NCBI RefSeq assembly: GCF_003569745.1
Contig: NZ_AP018498.1
Coordinates: 2,393,001-2,457,000, forward strand
Source: Altererythrobacter sp. B11
GTDB lineage: Bacteria; Pseudomonadota; Alphaproteobacteria; Sphingomonadales; Sphingomonadaceae
DNA: 64,000 nucleotides
Reading direction: 5' to 3'
Part shown: positions 7,974 through 16,744 of the stretch, piece by piece
Layout of the letters: every line of letters starts with the position of its first letter
How positions within the stretch are numbered: position 1 is the stretch's first letter
Position numbers and translations under genes: made by a program
The notes under the pieces: model-generated
Seen by the model: only the letters and a program-made list of their open reading frames with translations
Database searches by the model: none
What the model was told of the DNA's origin: nothing

Positions 7974-9781
7974 CAATGCCTCCCGAAAAGTTTCTCTACA
8001 TCGTCCATGGAGAGCTTCACCCATGTCGGCCGTCCGTGATTGCACTGCCCTGAACGCGGCGTCTGCTCCATTTCGCGCAGCAGTGCATTCATTTCCGTTA
8101 CCGAAAGCGCCCTGCCTGCGCGCACGGAACCATGGCAAGCCATGGTGGCCAGCACATGTTCGATCCGTTCGCCCAGCAGCAGGCTTTCGCCGTGGCGGGC
8201 GAGATCGTCCGCGAGATCGGCCAGCAAGCTTTCGGGATCGGCACCTTTCAGCGCCGCCGGCATGGCGCGGACGAGCATGGCCCCGGGGCCAAACCGCTCG
8301 ATAGCGAGGCCATATTCGGCGAAGCGGGCGCTGCTTTCCTCCAGCAGGTCACAGGCCGGCTCGTCCATCTCCACCACTTCGGGCATTAGCAGAGCCTGGC
8401 TGCCGGCGACCTTCTCGCCCGCCCCCGCAGCGCGCAGCCGTTCCAGCACCAGCCGCTCATGCGCGGCGTGCTGGTCCACGATCACCAGCCCGTCGGCGGC
8501 TTCGGCGACGATATAGGTCTTCGCCACCTGACCGCGCGCGATGCCGAGGGGGTATTCGGCCACCTCGGCGGGAAGATCGGCGGCCATCTCTGCCCGCCCC
8601 TGCGGCGCGGCCAGAGTTTGGTGGCTGTCCTGACCGGTCCAGCGCAGGCCGCCATCCCGCAGCGTGGGCGACGGCGCGGCCGTCCAGTCGCGGCCCTGGA
8701 AGATGGAGCGCAGCGCGGGGGCGGGTTCCGCCTGCACCGGCTCCGTCTGCCAGCGCGCCATCGCTCCGGCATCGGGCGCCTGCGCGCTGCGCCTGTCCCC
8801 GGTGGCCAGCGCCTGCCGCAGGCCGGAGACGATGAAGCCGCGGACGCTGGCGGCATCGCGGAAGCGCACCTCCGTCTTGGCGGGGTGGACGTTCACATCC
8901 ACATCCTCCGCCGGCAGGGCGAGGAATAGCGCCAGCACCGCGTGACGATCGCGCGCCAGCATGTCGGCATAGGCACCGCGCACGGCGCCGGCCAGCAGCC
9001 GGTCCTTCACCGGGCGGCCGTTGACGAACAGATATTGGTGATCCGCCACGCCACGGTTGTAGGTCGGCAGGCCGGCAATACCCGTAAGGCGCATGGCGCC
9101 GCGCTCCAGTGCGATGGAGACACCGTTCTGCGCCAGATCGCGCGCAACGATCTGCGCCACGCGCGATTCCAGCGCGTCGCCCGGCTGCAGGCCCAAGATG
9201 CGCCGGTCCCCATGGTCGAGGGTGAAGCCGATGTCCGGCCGCGCCATGGCGAGGCGGCGGACCACATCGAGGCAGGCGGCATATTCGCTGCGCGCGGTGC
9301 GCAGGAACTTGCGCCGCGCGGGGATCTTGGCGAACAGCTGCTCCACCCGCACGCGGGTCCCGGGCGGCAGCGCGGCGGGGCCTTCCTCCGCCAGCGTGCC
9401 GTGATCCACCACGCGCTTCCACCCCTGCTCCGCCCCGCGCACGCGGCTTTCCAGCGTGAGCCGCGCCACGCTGGCGATGGAGGGCAGCGCCTCGCCCCGG
9501 AAGCCGAGCGTGGAGACCTGCTCGATCGCGTCGTCGGGCAGTTTGGAGGTGGCGTGGCGTTCCAGCGCCAGCGACATTTCGGCCGGGGTCATCCCGCAGC
9601 CGTCATCGGTCACCTCGATCCGGGCGAGGCCACCCTCCGCGATCGACACGGCGATTCTCCCCGCCCCGGAATCGATCGCATTCTCGACCAGTTCCTTGAG
9701 CGCGGACGCGGGCCGTTCGACCACCTCGCCTGCGGCGATGCGATTGACGAGCGTCTCCGGCAGGCGGCGAATTGCAGGCAT
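7973..9781 (-). CDS. mutL: DNA mismatch repair protein MutL
   Basis: 602 residues. The N-terminal GHKL ATPase motifs are all present: ENAIDSGAGRI (N-box), EVTDDGCGM (G1) and STLGFRGEALPSIASV (G2). The transducer motif VNGRPVKD follows, then FLALPAEDVDVNVHPAKTEVRF. The C-terminal dimerisation/endonuclease-region domain includes VIVDQHAAHERLVLERL and MACHGSVRAGRAL. MutL couples MutS mismatch recognition to strand incision and excision. The length is as usual for the family. It is divergent from mreB (182 bases between the starts) and overlaps the downstream lipoprotein gene. Confidence 0.97.
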   Translation of the reverse strand: MPAIRRLPETLVNRIAAGEVVERPASALKELVENAIDSGAGRIAVSIAEGGLARIEVTDDGCGMTPAEMSLALERHATSKLPDDAIEQVSTLGFRGEALPSIASVARLTLESRVRGAEQGWKRVVDHGTLAEEGPAALPPGTRVRVEQLFAKIPARRKFLRTARSEYAACLDVVRRLAMARPDIGFTLDHGDRRILGLQPGDALESRVAQIVARDLAQNGVSIALERGAMRLTGIAGLPTYNRGVADHQYLFVNGRPVKDRLLAGAVRGAYADMLARDRHAVLALFLALPAEDVDVNVHPAKTEVRFRDAASVRGFIVSGLRQALATGDRRSAQAPDAGAMARWQTEPVQAEPAPALRSIFQGRDWTAAPSPTLRDGGLRWTGQDSHQTLAAPQGRAEMAADLPAEVAEYPLGIARGQVAKTYIVAEAADGLVIVDQHAAHERLVLERLRAAGAGEKVAGSQALLMPEVVEMDEPACDLLEESSARFAEYGLAIERFGPGAMLVRAMPAALKGADPESLLADLADDLARHGESLLLGERIEHVLATMACHGSVRAGRALSVTEMNALLREMEQTPRSGQCNHGRPTWVKLSMDDVEKLFGRH

Positions 9782-9948
9782 TGCGCCATGTTAGCGCGCG
9801 CGCGGACGCATTTCGAGCCGGGCAGTGCAAAACTCCCGTTTCTATCGACGAAATTTTTGGCCTTTGGTAACGCTTCGGGCTAAGGAGCCGCCACCTTCCG
9901 GCATGTGTAAGCCGCCCGCTTGCCGGCCCATCCTACATCTCGCGGTAA

Positions 9949-11010
<1,062 letters not shown>

Positions 11011-11047
11011 GGCCGCCGCAACCCCGTAGTTAAAGGAAAGGGCGGGC

Positions 11048-11944
11048 ATGGCACCGCCGGCAAGCCGCCGCACCGGCATCAACAAGAAGGCGCAGATCGG
11101 CGTCTTCACCGGCTATCTGGTCGCTGGCTTGGGCGCGCTGATCGGCGCTGTCCTGCTGGTGGTCTCGCTGTGGCGTCCGGAAACCTTCTCCAGCCTGCGC
11201 GGCGGGGCGGCAGACGTCGCGGCCCCCGCCGGCGAAGCCGGGGCGGAGCTGCGCACCGGCGGGCATGACGTCTTCTCCGCCATTGCGGGCTATTATCGCG
11301 CAGGCAGCCGCAATGCCGCGCTGGAACGCGAAGTGAAGGTGGCCCGTGTCCGCCTGGCCGAAGCCGCCGCCGCGGCGCAGGAAAACAAGCGATTGAAGGC
11401 AGTGCTTGGCCTGTCGGAAGGCGAAACCAAGCCCATCGCCCATGCGCGACTGATCGGCTCCACTTCCTCCAGCGCGCGCAGGATCGCCTATCTCTCGGTC
11501 GGCCGCCGCGAGGGCGTGCTGCCGGGGATGCCGGTGAGTTCGCCCATGGGCCTGGTGGGCCGGGTGCTGGAAGCGGGCGAAACCAGTTCGCGCGTGCTGC
11601 TGCTGACCGATAGCGAAAGCATGGTGCCCGTCCGCCGGGCGACGGACGATGTGGTGGCCTTTGCCGAGGGCCGGTCCGACGGATCGCTGCGGCTGCGCCT
11701 GATCAACCTAGGCATCAATCCGATCAAGAAGGGCGATGTCTTCGTCACCTCCGGCGCGGGCGGCCTGTTTCACCCGGGCACCGCGGTGGCCATGGCGACC
11801 GAGATCACCAAGGACGGCGCGATCGCCCAGTTGCTGAGCAATCCCGCGGCGACCGATGTGGTGGTAGTCCAGCCGATCTGGCAGCCGGAGGCGGTGCAAG
11901 CCGTGAAGGAGCCGCTGCTGCCCGAAACCGCCCCCGCCGACTGA
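11048..11944 (+). CDS. mreC: Rod shape-determining protein MreC
   Basis: 298 residues: a short cytoplasmic N-terminus, one membrane helix (about residues 17-40), then a periplasmic coiled coil with an Ala/Glu/Arg-rich segment, followed by the beta domain (ARLIGSTSSSARRIAYLSVGRREGVLPGMPV, then GLVGRVLEAGETSSRVLLLTD). MreC bridges cytoplasmic MreB and periplasmic PBP2. The Pro/Ala-rich tail is common in sphingomonads. The stop overlaps the mreD start (TGATG). Confidence 0.96.
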   Translation: MAPPASRRTGINKKAQIGVFTGYLVAGLGALIGAVLLVVSLWRPETFSSLRGGAADVAAPAGEAGAELRTGGHDVFSAIAGYYRAGSRNAALEREVKVARVRLAEAAAAAQENKRLKAVLGLSEGETKPIAHARLIGSTSSSARRIAYLSVGRREGVLPGMPVSSPMGLVGRVLEAGETSSRVLLLTDSESMVPVRRATDDVVAFAEGRSDGSLRLRLINLGINPIKKGDVFVTSGAGGLFHPGTAVAMATEITKDGAIAQLLSNPAATDVVVVQPIWQPEAVQAVKEPLLPETAPAD

Positions 11945-12498
11945 TGGAGCGGCTCAATCCGAATGCCCGGCGGGATGCGTTCGGCAGCAAGATCAATCGC
12001 ACGCATTCCACCCTGCTTGCCTATGGCCTGCCGTGGCTGACGATCCTTGCTGGATCGCTAACCCCCTTCCTGCCGGTTCTGTCCCCCGCGCCGATCATCC
12101 CGCCGTTGGGCTTCATCATCATGCTTGCCTGGCGCCTGCTGCGGCCCGGCCTGCTGCCGCTGTGGGCCGGGCTGCCGCTGGGCCTGTTCGACGATCTGTT
12201 CTCCGGGCAACCGCTGGGAAGCGGGATCCTGCTGTTCTCGCTGGCGCTGATCGCCATCGACCTGGTCGAGATCCGCTTCCCCTGGCGTAGCTTCTGGCTG
12301 GACTGGCTGACCGCCTCGGCCGCAATCGTAATCTATCTGGCGGTTTCGGCGCTGCTTTCCGGCGCTTCGCTCACCTTCGTGCAGCTTACGGTCATCCTGC
12401 CCCAGCTATTGCTTTCGGTCGTGCTGTTTCCCATCGTCGCCCGCATGGTTTCCCTCCTCGACCGTGTTCGCCTGATGCGCGTGCGACGCCTGGGCTGA
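11944..12498 (+). CDS. mreD: Rod shape-determining protein MreD
   Basis: 184 residues with about five predicted membrane helices and a basic C-terminus (VRLMRVRRLG). It belongs to the MreD family by position between mreC and the PBP2 gene, by length, and by the PLGLFDDLFSGQPLGSGILLFSLALIAID segment typical of MreD. It is an inner-membrane elongasome component. It starts within the mreC stop codon and ends 5 bases before mrdA. Confidence 0.92.
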   Translation: MERLNPNARRDAFGSKINRTHSTLLAYGLPWLTILAGSLTPFLPVLSPAPIIPPLGFIIMLAWRLLRPGLLPLWAGLPLGLFDDLFSGQPLGSGILLFSLALIAIDLVEIRFPWRSFWLDWLTASAAIVIYLAVSALLSGASLTFVQLTVILPQLLLSVVLFPIVARMVSLLDRVRLMRVRRLG

Positions 12499-12503
12499 GC
12501 GCG

Positions 12504-14531
12504 ATGGCGGGATTCAAGTTCACCTCCAGCTCGCTCGCGCAGAGCTTCGACCGGCGCAGCTTCGTGGTCGGCGGCATACAGGGCGGCATCGGCCTGCTGC
12601 TGGCCGCACGCATGGGCTACATTGCCGTCGCGGAGAACGAGAAATATGAGATGGAGGCGGAGAGCAACCGGGTGAACCTGTCGCTCATCCCGCCCCGGCG
12701 TGGCTGGATTCTCGATCGTAACGGGGCGCCGCTGGCATCCAACCGCGCCGATTTCCGTATCGACATCATTCCCGATCGCCTGAGCGATCCCGACGCCACC
12801 GTGGCAGAGCTGACGCAACTCCTGCGCTTCAGCCCCGCCGAGCGGCAGGATCTGCACGATCGGCTGGAGAAATCCGCCGGGTTCCAACCTGTGCCCGTGG
12901 CCAGCGGCCTGGATTACGAAACCTTTGCCGCCGTCAGCGTGCGCCTGCCCGATCTCCACGGCGTGGTGCCCCAGCGCGGCTTCTCGCGCTATTATCCCAC
13001 GGGCCCGGCGGTGGGCCATCTGATCGGGTTCGTCGGCCCGGCCTCGAAAGAGGAATATGAGGCCGACCCCAGTCCGCTGCTGGTGACGCCGGGCTTCAAA
13101 ATCGGCAAGGACGGGCTGGAAAAGCAGTTCGAACAGACCCTTCGCGGCATCCCCGGTGCCAGGCGCGTGGAGGTGACGGCATCGGGCCGCATCGTGCGCG
13201 ACCTGGAAACGCGCGAGGATGTGCAGGGCCAGGCGATCCGCCTGACCATCGACGGCCCGCTGCAGGATTACGCCGCGCGGCGCATCGGGCTGGAATCCGG
13301 CTCCGTGGTGGTGATCGATTGCCACACCGGCGATCTGCTGTGCATGTCTTCCATGCCCAGTTTCGATCCCAACAGCTTTTCCGACGGGATCGGCCGTGTG
13401 GAATATCGCATGCTGAGCGAGGACGAACGGGTTCCCCTGCGCAACAAGGTGCTGAAAGGCCTTTATCCCCCCGGCTCGACTGTGAAGCCCATGGTGGCGA
13501 TGTCCTTCCTGGAAGGCGGGCTTGACCCGGAGGAGACGGTGAACTGCGCCGGCGGCCTGCGCGTGGGCAATCGCGTGTTCCACTGCTGGAACCGTCGTGG
13601 CCACGGCGCGGTGAACATGGCCAAGGGCATCTACCAGTCCTGCGACGTGTATTTCTATCACTTCGCGCAGCGGATGGGCATGAATGTAATCGCGCCGATG
13701 GCTCGGCGCTGCGGCATGCAGCAGCAGTTCCCCCTGCCGGTGACCAGCCAGTTTTACGGCACCGTGCCCGATCCTGCCTGGAAGCTGGAGAAATTCGGCC
13801 GCGAATGGCAGACCTTCGACACGGTGAATGCCACGATCGGCCAGGGCTACATGCTCGCCAATCCGCTGCAGCTGGCGGTGATGGCTTCGCGTCTCGCCAC
13901 CGGCAACCAGATCATGCCGCGGCTGCTGATCGACGGCAAAAAGCCGCGTTTCCAGTCGATGAACTTCCATGGCGACCATGTGCATGTGATCCAGCAGGCG
14001 ATGAGCGATGTGGTGAACGGCCCGGGCACGGCCGGCCGCGCGCGCCTGCCCATCCCCGACGTGCTGCTGGCGGGCAAGACGGGGACGGCGCAGGTCGTCG
14101 GCCTCAATATCGGCAGCGGCAAGGGCGGCATCTGGAAGCATCGCGACCACGGCCTGTTCATCTGCTTCGCCCCCTTCGACAATCCCCGCTATGCCTGCGC
14201 GGTGGTGATCGAACATGGCGGCGGCTCGGGCGCGGCCTATCCAATCGCGCGTGACGTGATGACGTTCCTGTTCGATCCGGCCAAGGGGCTGGAGGCGCTG
14301 CACGCGCTGGAGAAGCAGTGGGGGGGCACGGCGCAGGAGCGGCTGGCGGCGCAATATGCCAGCTATGCCGCTGCCGCCGGCGTCGACCTTCCCCCTGCCC
14401 CGCCCGATCCGGTGGCCGTGGCGCGCGAGGTGGATGCCGAGGCGCGAGCCGCCGTGCAGCCGACCGCAGTCGCCACCGAAGCCGTCGCACCCCCGCCCGA
14501 ACCCGATGCTGCCGGAGGAACCCCGCGATGA
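12504..14531 (+). CDS. mrdA: Penicillin-binding protein 2 (elongasome transpeptidase)
   Basis: 675 residues of a class B PBP that cross-links peptidoglycan during elongation. There is a membrane anchor near the N-terminus, then the non-catalytic pedestal (RGWILDRNGAPLASNRADF). The transpeptidase motifs are STVK in YPPGSTVKPMVAM (nucleophile Ser), SCD in YQSCDVYFY, and KTGT in LLAGKTGTAQVV. The C-terminal tail of about 70 residues is Ala/Pro-rich and may be disordered. It overlaps rodA by ATGA; the two proteins act as a polymerase/transpeptidase pair. Confidence 0.97.
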   Translation: MAGFKFTSSSLAQSFDRRSFVVGGIQGGIGLLLAARMGYIAVAENEKYEMEAESNRVNLSLIPPRRGWILDRNGAPLASNRADFRIDIIPDRLSDPDATVAELTQLLRFSPAERQDLHDRLEKSAGFQPVPVASGLDYETFAAVSVRLPDLHGVVPQRGFSRYYPTGPAVGHLIGFVGPASKEEYEADPSPLLVTPGFKIGKDGLEKQFEQTLRGIPGARRVEVTASGRIVRDLETREDVQGQAIRLTIDGPLQDYAARRIGLESGSVVVIDCHTGDLLCMSSMPSFDPNSFSDGIGRVEYRMLSEDERVPLRNKVLKGLYPPGSTVKPMVAMSFLEGGLDPEETVNCAGGLRVGNRVFHCWNRRGHGAVNMAKGIYQSCDVYFYHFAQRMGMNVIAPMARRCGMQQQFPLPVTSQFYGTVPDPAWKLEKFGREWQTFDTVNATIGQGYMLANPLQLAVMASRLATGNQIMPRLLIDGKKPRFQSMNFHGDHVHVIQQAMSDVVNGPGTAGRARLPIPDVLLAGKTGTAQVVGLNIGSGKGGIWKHRDHGLFICFAPFDNPRYACAVVIEHGGGSGAAYPIARDVMTFLFDPAKGLEALHALEKQWGGTAQERLAAQYASYAAAAGVDLPPAPPDPVAVAREVDAEARAAVQPTAVATEAVAPPPEPDAAGGTPR

Positions 14532-15646
14532 GAGGCGTCGCCCTTCCCGCCCCGCTGGCCGATCTGCCCTGGCGCGTGCTGCTGCCGCTGACTCTGCTCG
14601 TGCTCTTCGGGGCGGCGGTGCTCTATTCGGCGGCGGGCGGTTCCTTCCAGCCCTTCGCCGCTTCGCACGTGCTGCGCTATGGCGTGTTTCTGGTGATGGC
14701 GCTGATCCTGTCGCGCTTTCCGCGCAATCTGGTCCAGCTGGTCGCCTATCCGGCTTACGCCGCGATCCTGCTGCTGCTCCTGCTGGTGGAGATCCTGGGT
14801 GCGGTGGGTGGCGGCAGCCAGCGGTGGCTGGATCTTGGCTTCATTCGCCTCCAGCCCTCCGAACTGATGAAGCCGGGGATCGTGCTGGCCCTGGCGAGCT
14901 TCTACCACTCTCTGCCCGCGGGCATGACGGGCAGCTGGCGCGCGCTGGTGCCGGCGGGCGTGCTGATCGCCCTGCCAATGGGCCTGGTGCTGATCCAGCC
15001 CGATCTGGGCACTGCGCTGGCCATCGCCTTTGGCGGCGCCGTGGTGATGTTCCTCGCCGGCTTGCCCGCCAAATGGTTCATAGGCGGGGGCGTGGCGGCA
15101 GTGGTGGCGGCGCCGATCGCCTATTTCTTCGGGCTGGAGGAATATCAGCAGAAGCGCGTGACCACATTCCTCGACCCCGAGAGCGATCCGCTGGGCGATG
15201 GCTATCACATCACCCAGTCAAAGATCGCCATCGGCTCCGGCGGCCTGTTCGGCAAGGGCTTCGGGGAAGGCTCGCAGAGCCACCTCAATTACCTGCCCGA
15301 GCCGCATACGGACTTCGTCTTCGCCACCATGGCGGAGGAATGGGGCCTGCTCGGCGGGCTGCTGGTGCTGCTGGTGTTCGGCATCGTATTGCGGTGGGGC
15401 CTCACGGTGGCGCGCGCCGCGCCCGACCGCTTCTCGCGCCTGCTGGCGGGGGGCATCACAGCCACGATCTTCTTTTACGTGGCGATCAATCTGATGATGG
15501 TGATGGGCCTCGCCCCTGTGGTGGGCATCCCCCTCCCTTTCATGAGCCACGGCGGCTCATCGATGATGACGAACATGATCTGCATCGGCACCTTGCTGAT
15601 GGTGGAACGCTGGACGCGGGAGGCTTCGCCGGGTTCTTTGAAATAA
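14528..15646 (+). CDS. rodA: Peptidoglycan polymerase RodA (SEDS family)
   Basis: 372 residues, mostly membrane helices, from an ATG at 14528 that overlaps the mrdA stop. SEDS hallmarks are visible: GGSQRWLDLGFIRLQPSELMKPGIVLALA, LVLIQPDLGTALA, the FLDPESDPLGDGYHITQSKIAIGSGG stretch, EPHTDFVFATMAEEWGL (with the catalytic Asp), and PLPFMSHGGSSMMTN. RodA is the glycosyltransferase that polymerises lipid II for rod elongation, paired with PBP2. The open frame extends upstream inside mrdA, but that part is out-of-frame read-through. Confidence 0.97.
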   Translation: MRGVALPAPLADLPWRVLLPLTLLVLFGAAVLYSAAGGSFQPFAASHVLRYGVFLVMALILSRFPRNLVQLVAYPAYAAILLLLLLVEILGAVGGGSQRWLDLGFIRLQPSELMKPGIVLALASFYHSLPAGMTGSWRALVPAGVLIALPMGLVLIQPDLGTALAIAFGGAVVMFLAGLPAKWFIGGGVAAVVAAPIAYFFGLEEYQQKRVTTFLDPESDPLGDGYHITQSKIAIGSGGLFGKGFGEGSQSHLNYLPEPHTDFVFATMAEEWGLLGGLLVLLVFGIVLRWGLTVARAAPDRFSRLLAGGITATIFFYVAINLMMVMGLAPVVGIPLPFMSHGGSSMMTNMICIGTLLMVERWTREASPGSLK

Positions 15647-15731
15647 GGCGAGATCAGGGGCTTCCCAGGCGCGAAACAACCGCTATATGAGCCCCTCCCG
15701 CGATTCGTGGGGTCCGCGGAAACGGCGGAGT

Positions 15732-15807
<76 letters not shown>

Positions 15808-15963
15808 AATTTTCAAATAGAATCAGTATGATAACTGCCATTTTCTAGGGGGTGGTTTGCGCGCTGGCACCCGGGTGTCGCTATGGGTGCCATATGGGTG
15901 TCACGCGACTGCCGACCATCAGCGGATGCAGGCGGCCAGAGACGGACCCTAGATTCACGTCGC

Positions 15964-16176
15964 TCAGATCGAATTCCGTCGTCGCGCCAGAAACGCGCGG
16001 AGGCTATCGGTCGGGACAAGAGTCGATCTGCCGATTTTGACCGTTTCAATCTCGCCGGCGGCGATCATCTCATAAAGTGTTGATTTGCCGATCCCGAGCA
16101 TCTGCGCAGCTAAGGGGATCCGGACCGCTAAGGGTTCCACAGCCTGGGTGATTCCGTCGGAATTCATCTTCCTCAC
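15964..16176 (-). CDS. AlpA/excisionase-type helix-turn-helix protein
   Basis: 70 residues with a MerR-like winged HTH of the AlpA/Xis kind: IPLAAQMLGIGKSTLYEMIAAGEIETVKIGRSTLVPTDSLRAFLA. Such proteins regulate or direct excision of integrative elements, or activate an integrase gene. The frame starts with GTG at 16176, with a modest AGGT sequence 6 bases upstream; an ATG three codons later is possible. It is the island gene closest to tRNA-Lys, as expected for a recombination directionality factor, although no integrase is adjacent. Confidence 0.8.
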   Translation of the reverse strand: MRKMNSDGITQAVEPLAVRIPLAAQMLGIGKSTLYEMIAAGEIETVKIGRSTLVPTDSLRAFLARRRNSI

Positions 16177-16177
16177 T

Positions 16178-16744
16178 TCACCTATCCTTGGATGTCGCGT
16201 CGAACATCGGACCTGATCCGGTAACGCTTGCCTGCCTCAAAAATACGGTGGCGCCGAAGCGGCGGCGGAGATGCCCAGAGACAGCGTTTACATAGCGACG
16301 CTGTCGCCACTGGGTTGGGCTGTGGTAGACACCTATCGCGTGCCAATAGTCGCCAGTCGCCTTAAGTCCCGAGAGGAATATCCACCGGGCGGCTTGGACG
16401 TTGAAACAGGGATCCTCAATCAGCCACGACCGCACCTGAACCCGAGAGCGCCCCACCAAAGCGGCAAGCGTTGGCACCCAGAAGCTGTTCACCTGGAGCG
16501 GCCCGAGATCGTGCGTTCCGTTGGTGTTGGCGATTTCGGCTCCGATCCAGCCGGCTTCCTGATCCCGCAGCCCCCAAAGCGTCTTCTCGAGCCACATGCG
16601 GCCATCAGCCGCTTGACGAATGCATCGGCCGATCCGCACCTCATGATCGTTTGAAGGGGCGGCGCGGGCTTCGGTGAGGCCAGTTGCTGCGAGGAGGATC
16701 GCAAGAAGCAACATATGACGGAACCACTTCAGTTCAGCGATCAT
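16178..16744 (-). CDS. Lytic transglycosylase-like conjugation protein (VirB1/SLT type)
   Basis: 188 residues: a hydrophobic signal peptide (MLLLAILLAATGLTEARA), then an SLT-like domain with the catalytic-Glu region RDQEAGWIGAEIANTNGTHDLGPLQVNS and later FNVQAARWIFLSGLKATGDYWHAIGVYHS. Such periplasmic enzymes open the wall for the mating channel. I chose the ATG at 16744, which has a strong GGAGGT 4 bases upstream and overlaps the relaxase 3' end. The longer open frame starts inside the relaxase gene. The product is small for a transglycosylase but normal for VirB1-like proteins. Confidence 0.82.
   Translation of the reverse strand: MIAELKWFRHMLLLAILLAATGLTEARAAPSNDHEVRIGRCIRQAADGRMWLEKTLWGLRDQEAGWIGAEIANTNGTHDLGPLQVNSFWVPTLAALVGRSRVQVRSWLIEDPCFNVQAARWIFLSGLKATGDYWHAIGVYHSPTQWRQRRYVNAVSGHLRRRFGATVFLRQASVTGSGPMFDATSKDR

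Noticed and set aside
12333-14354. A 673-codon open frame on the minus strand opposite mrdA
   Set aside because: It is antisense to a certain gene in GC-rich DNA, His/Arg/Gly-rich and without any family feature, so it is a frame shadow.
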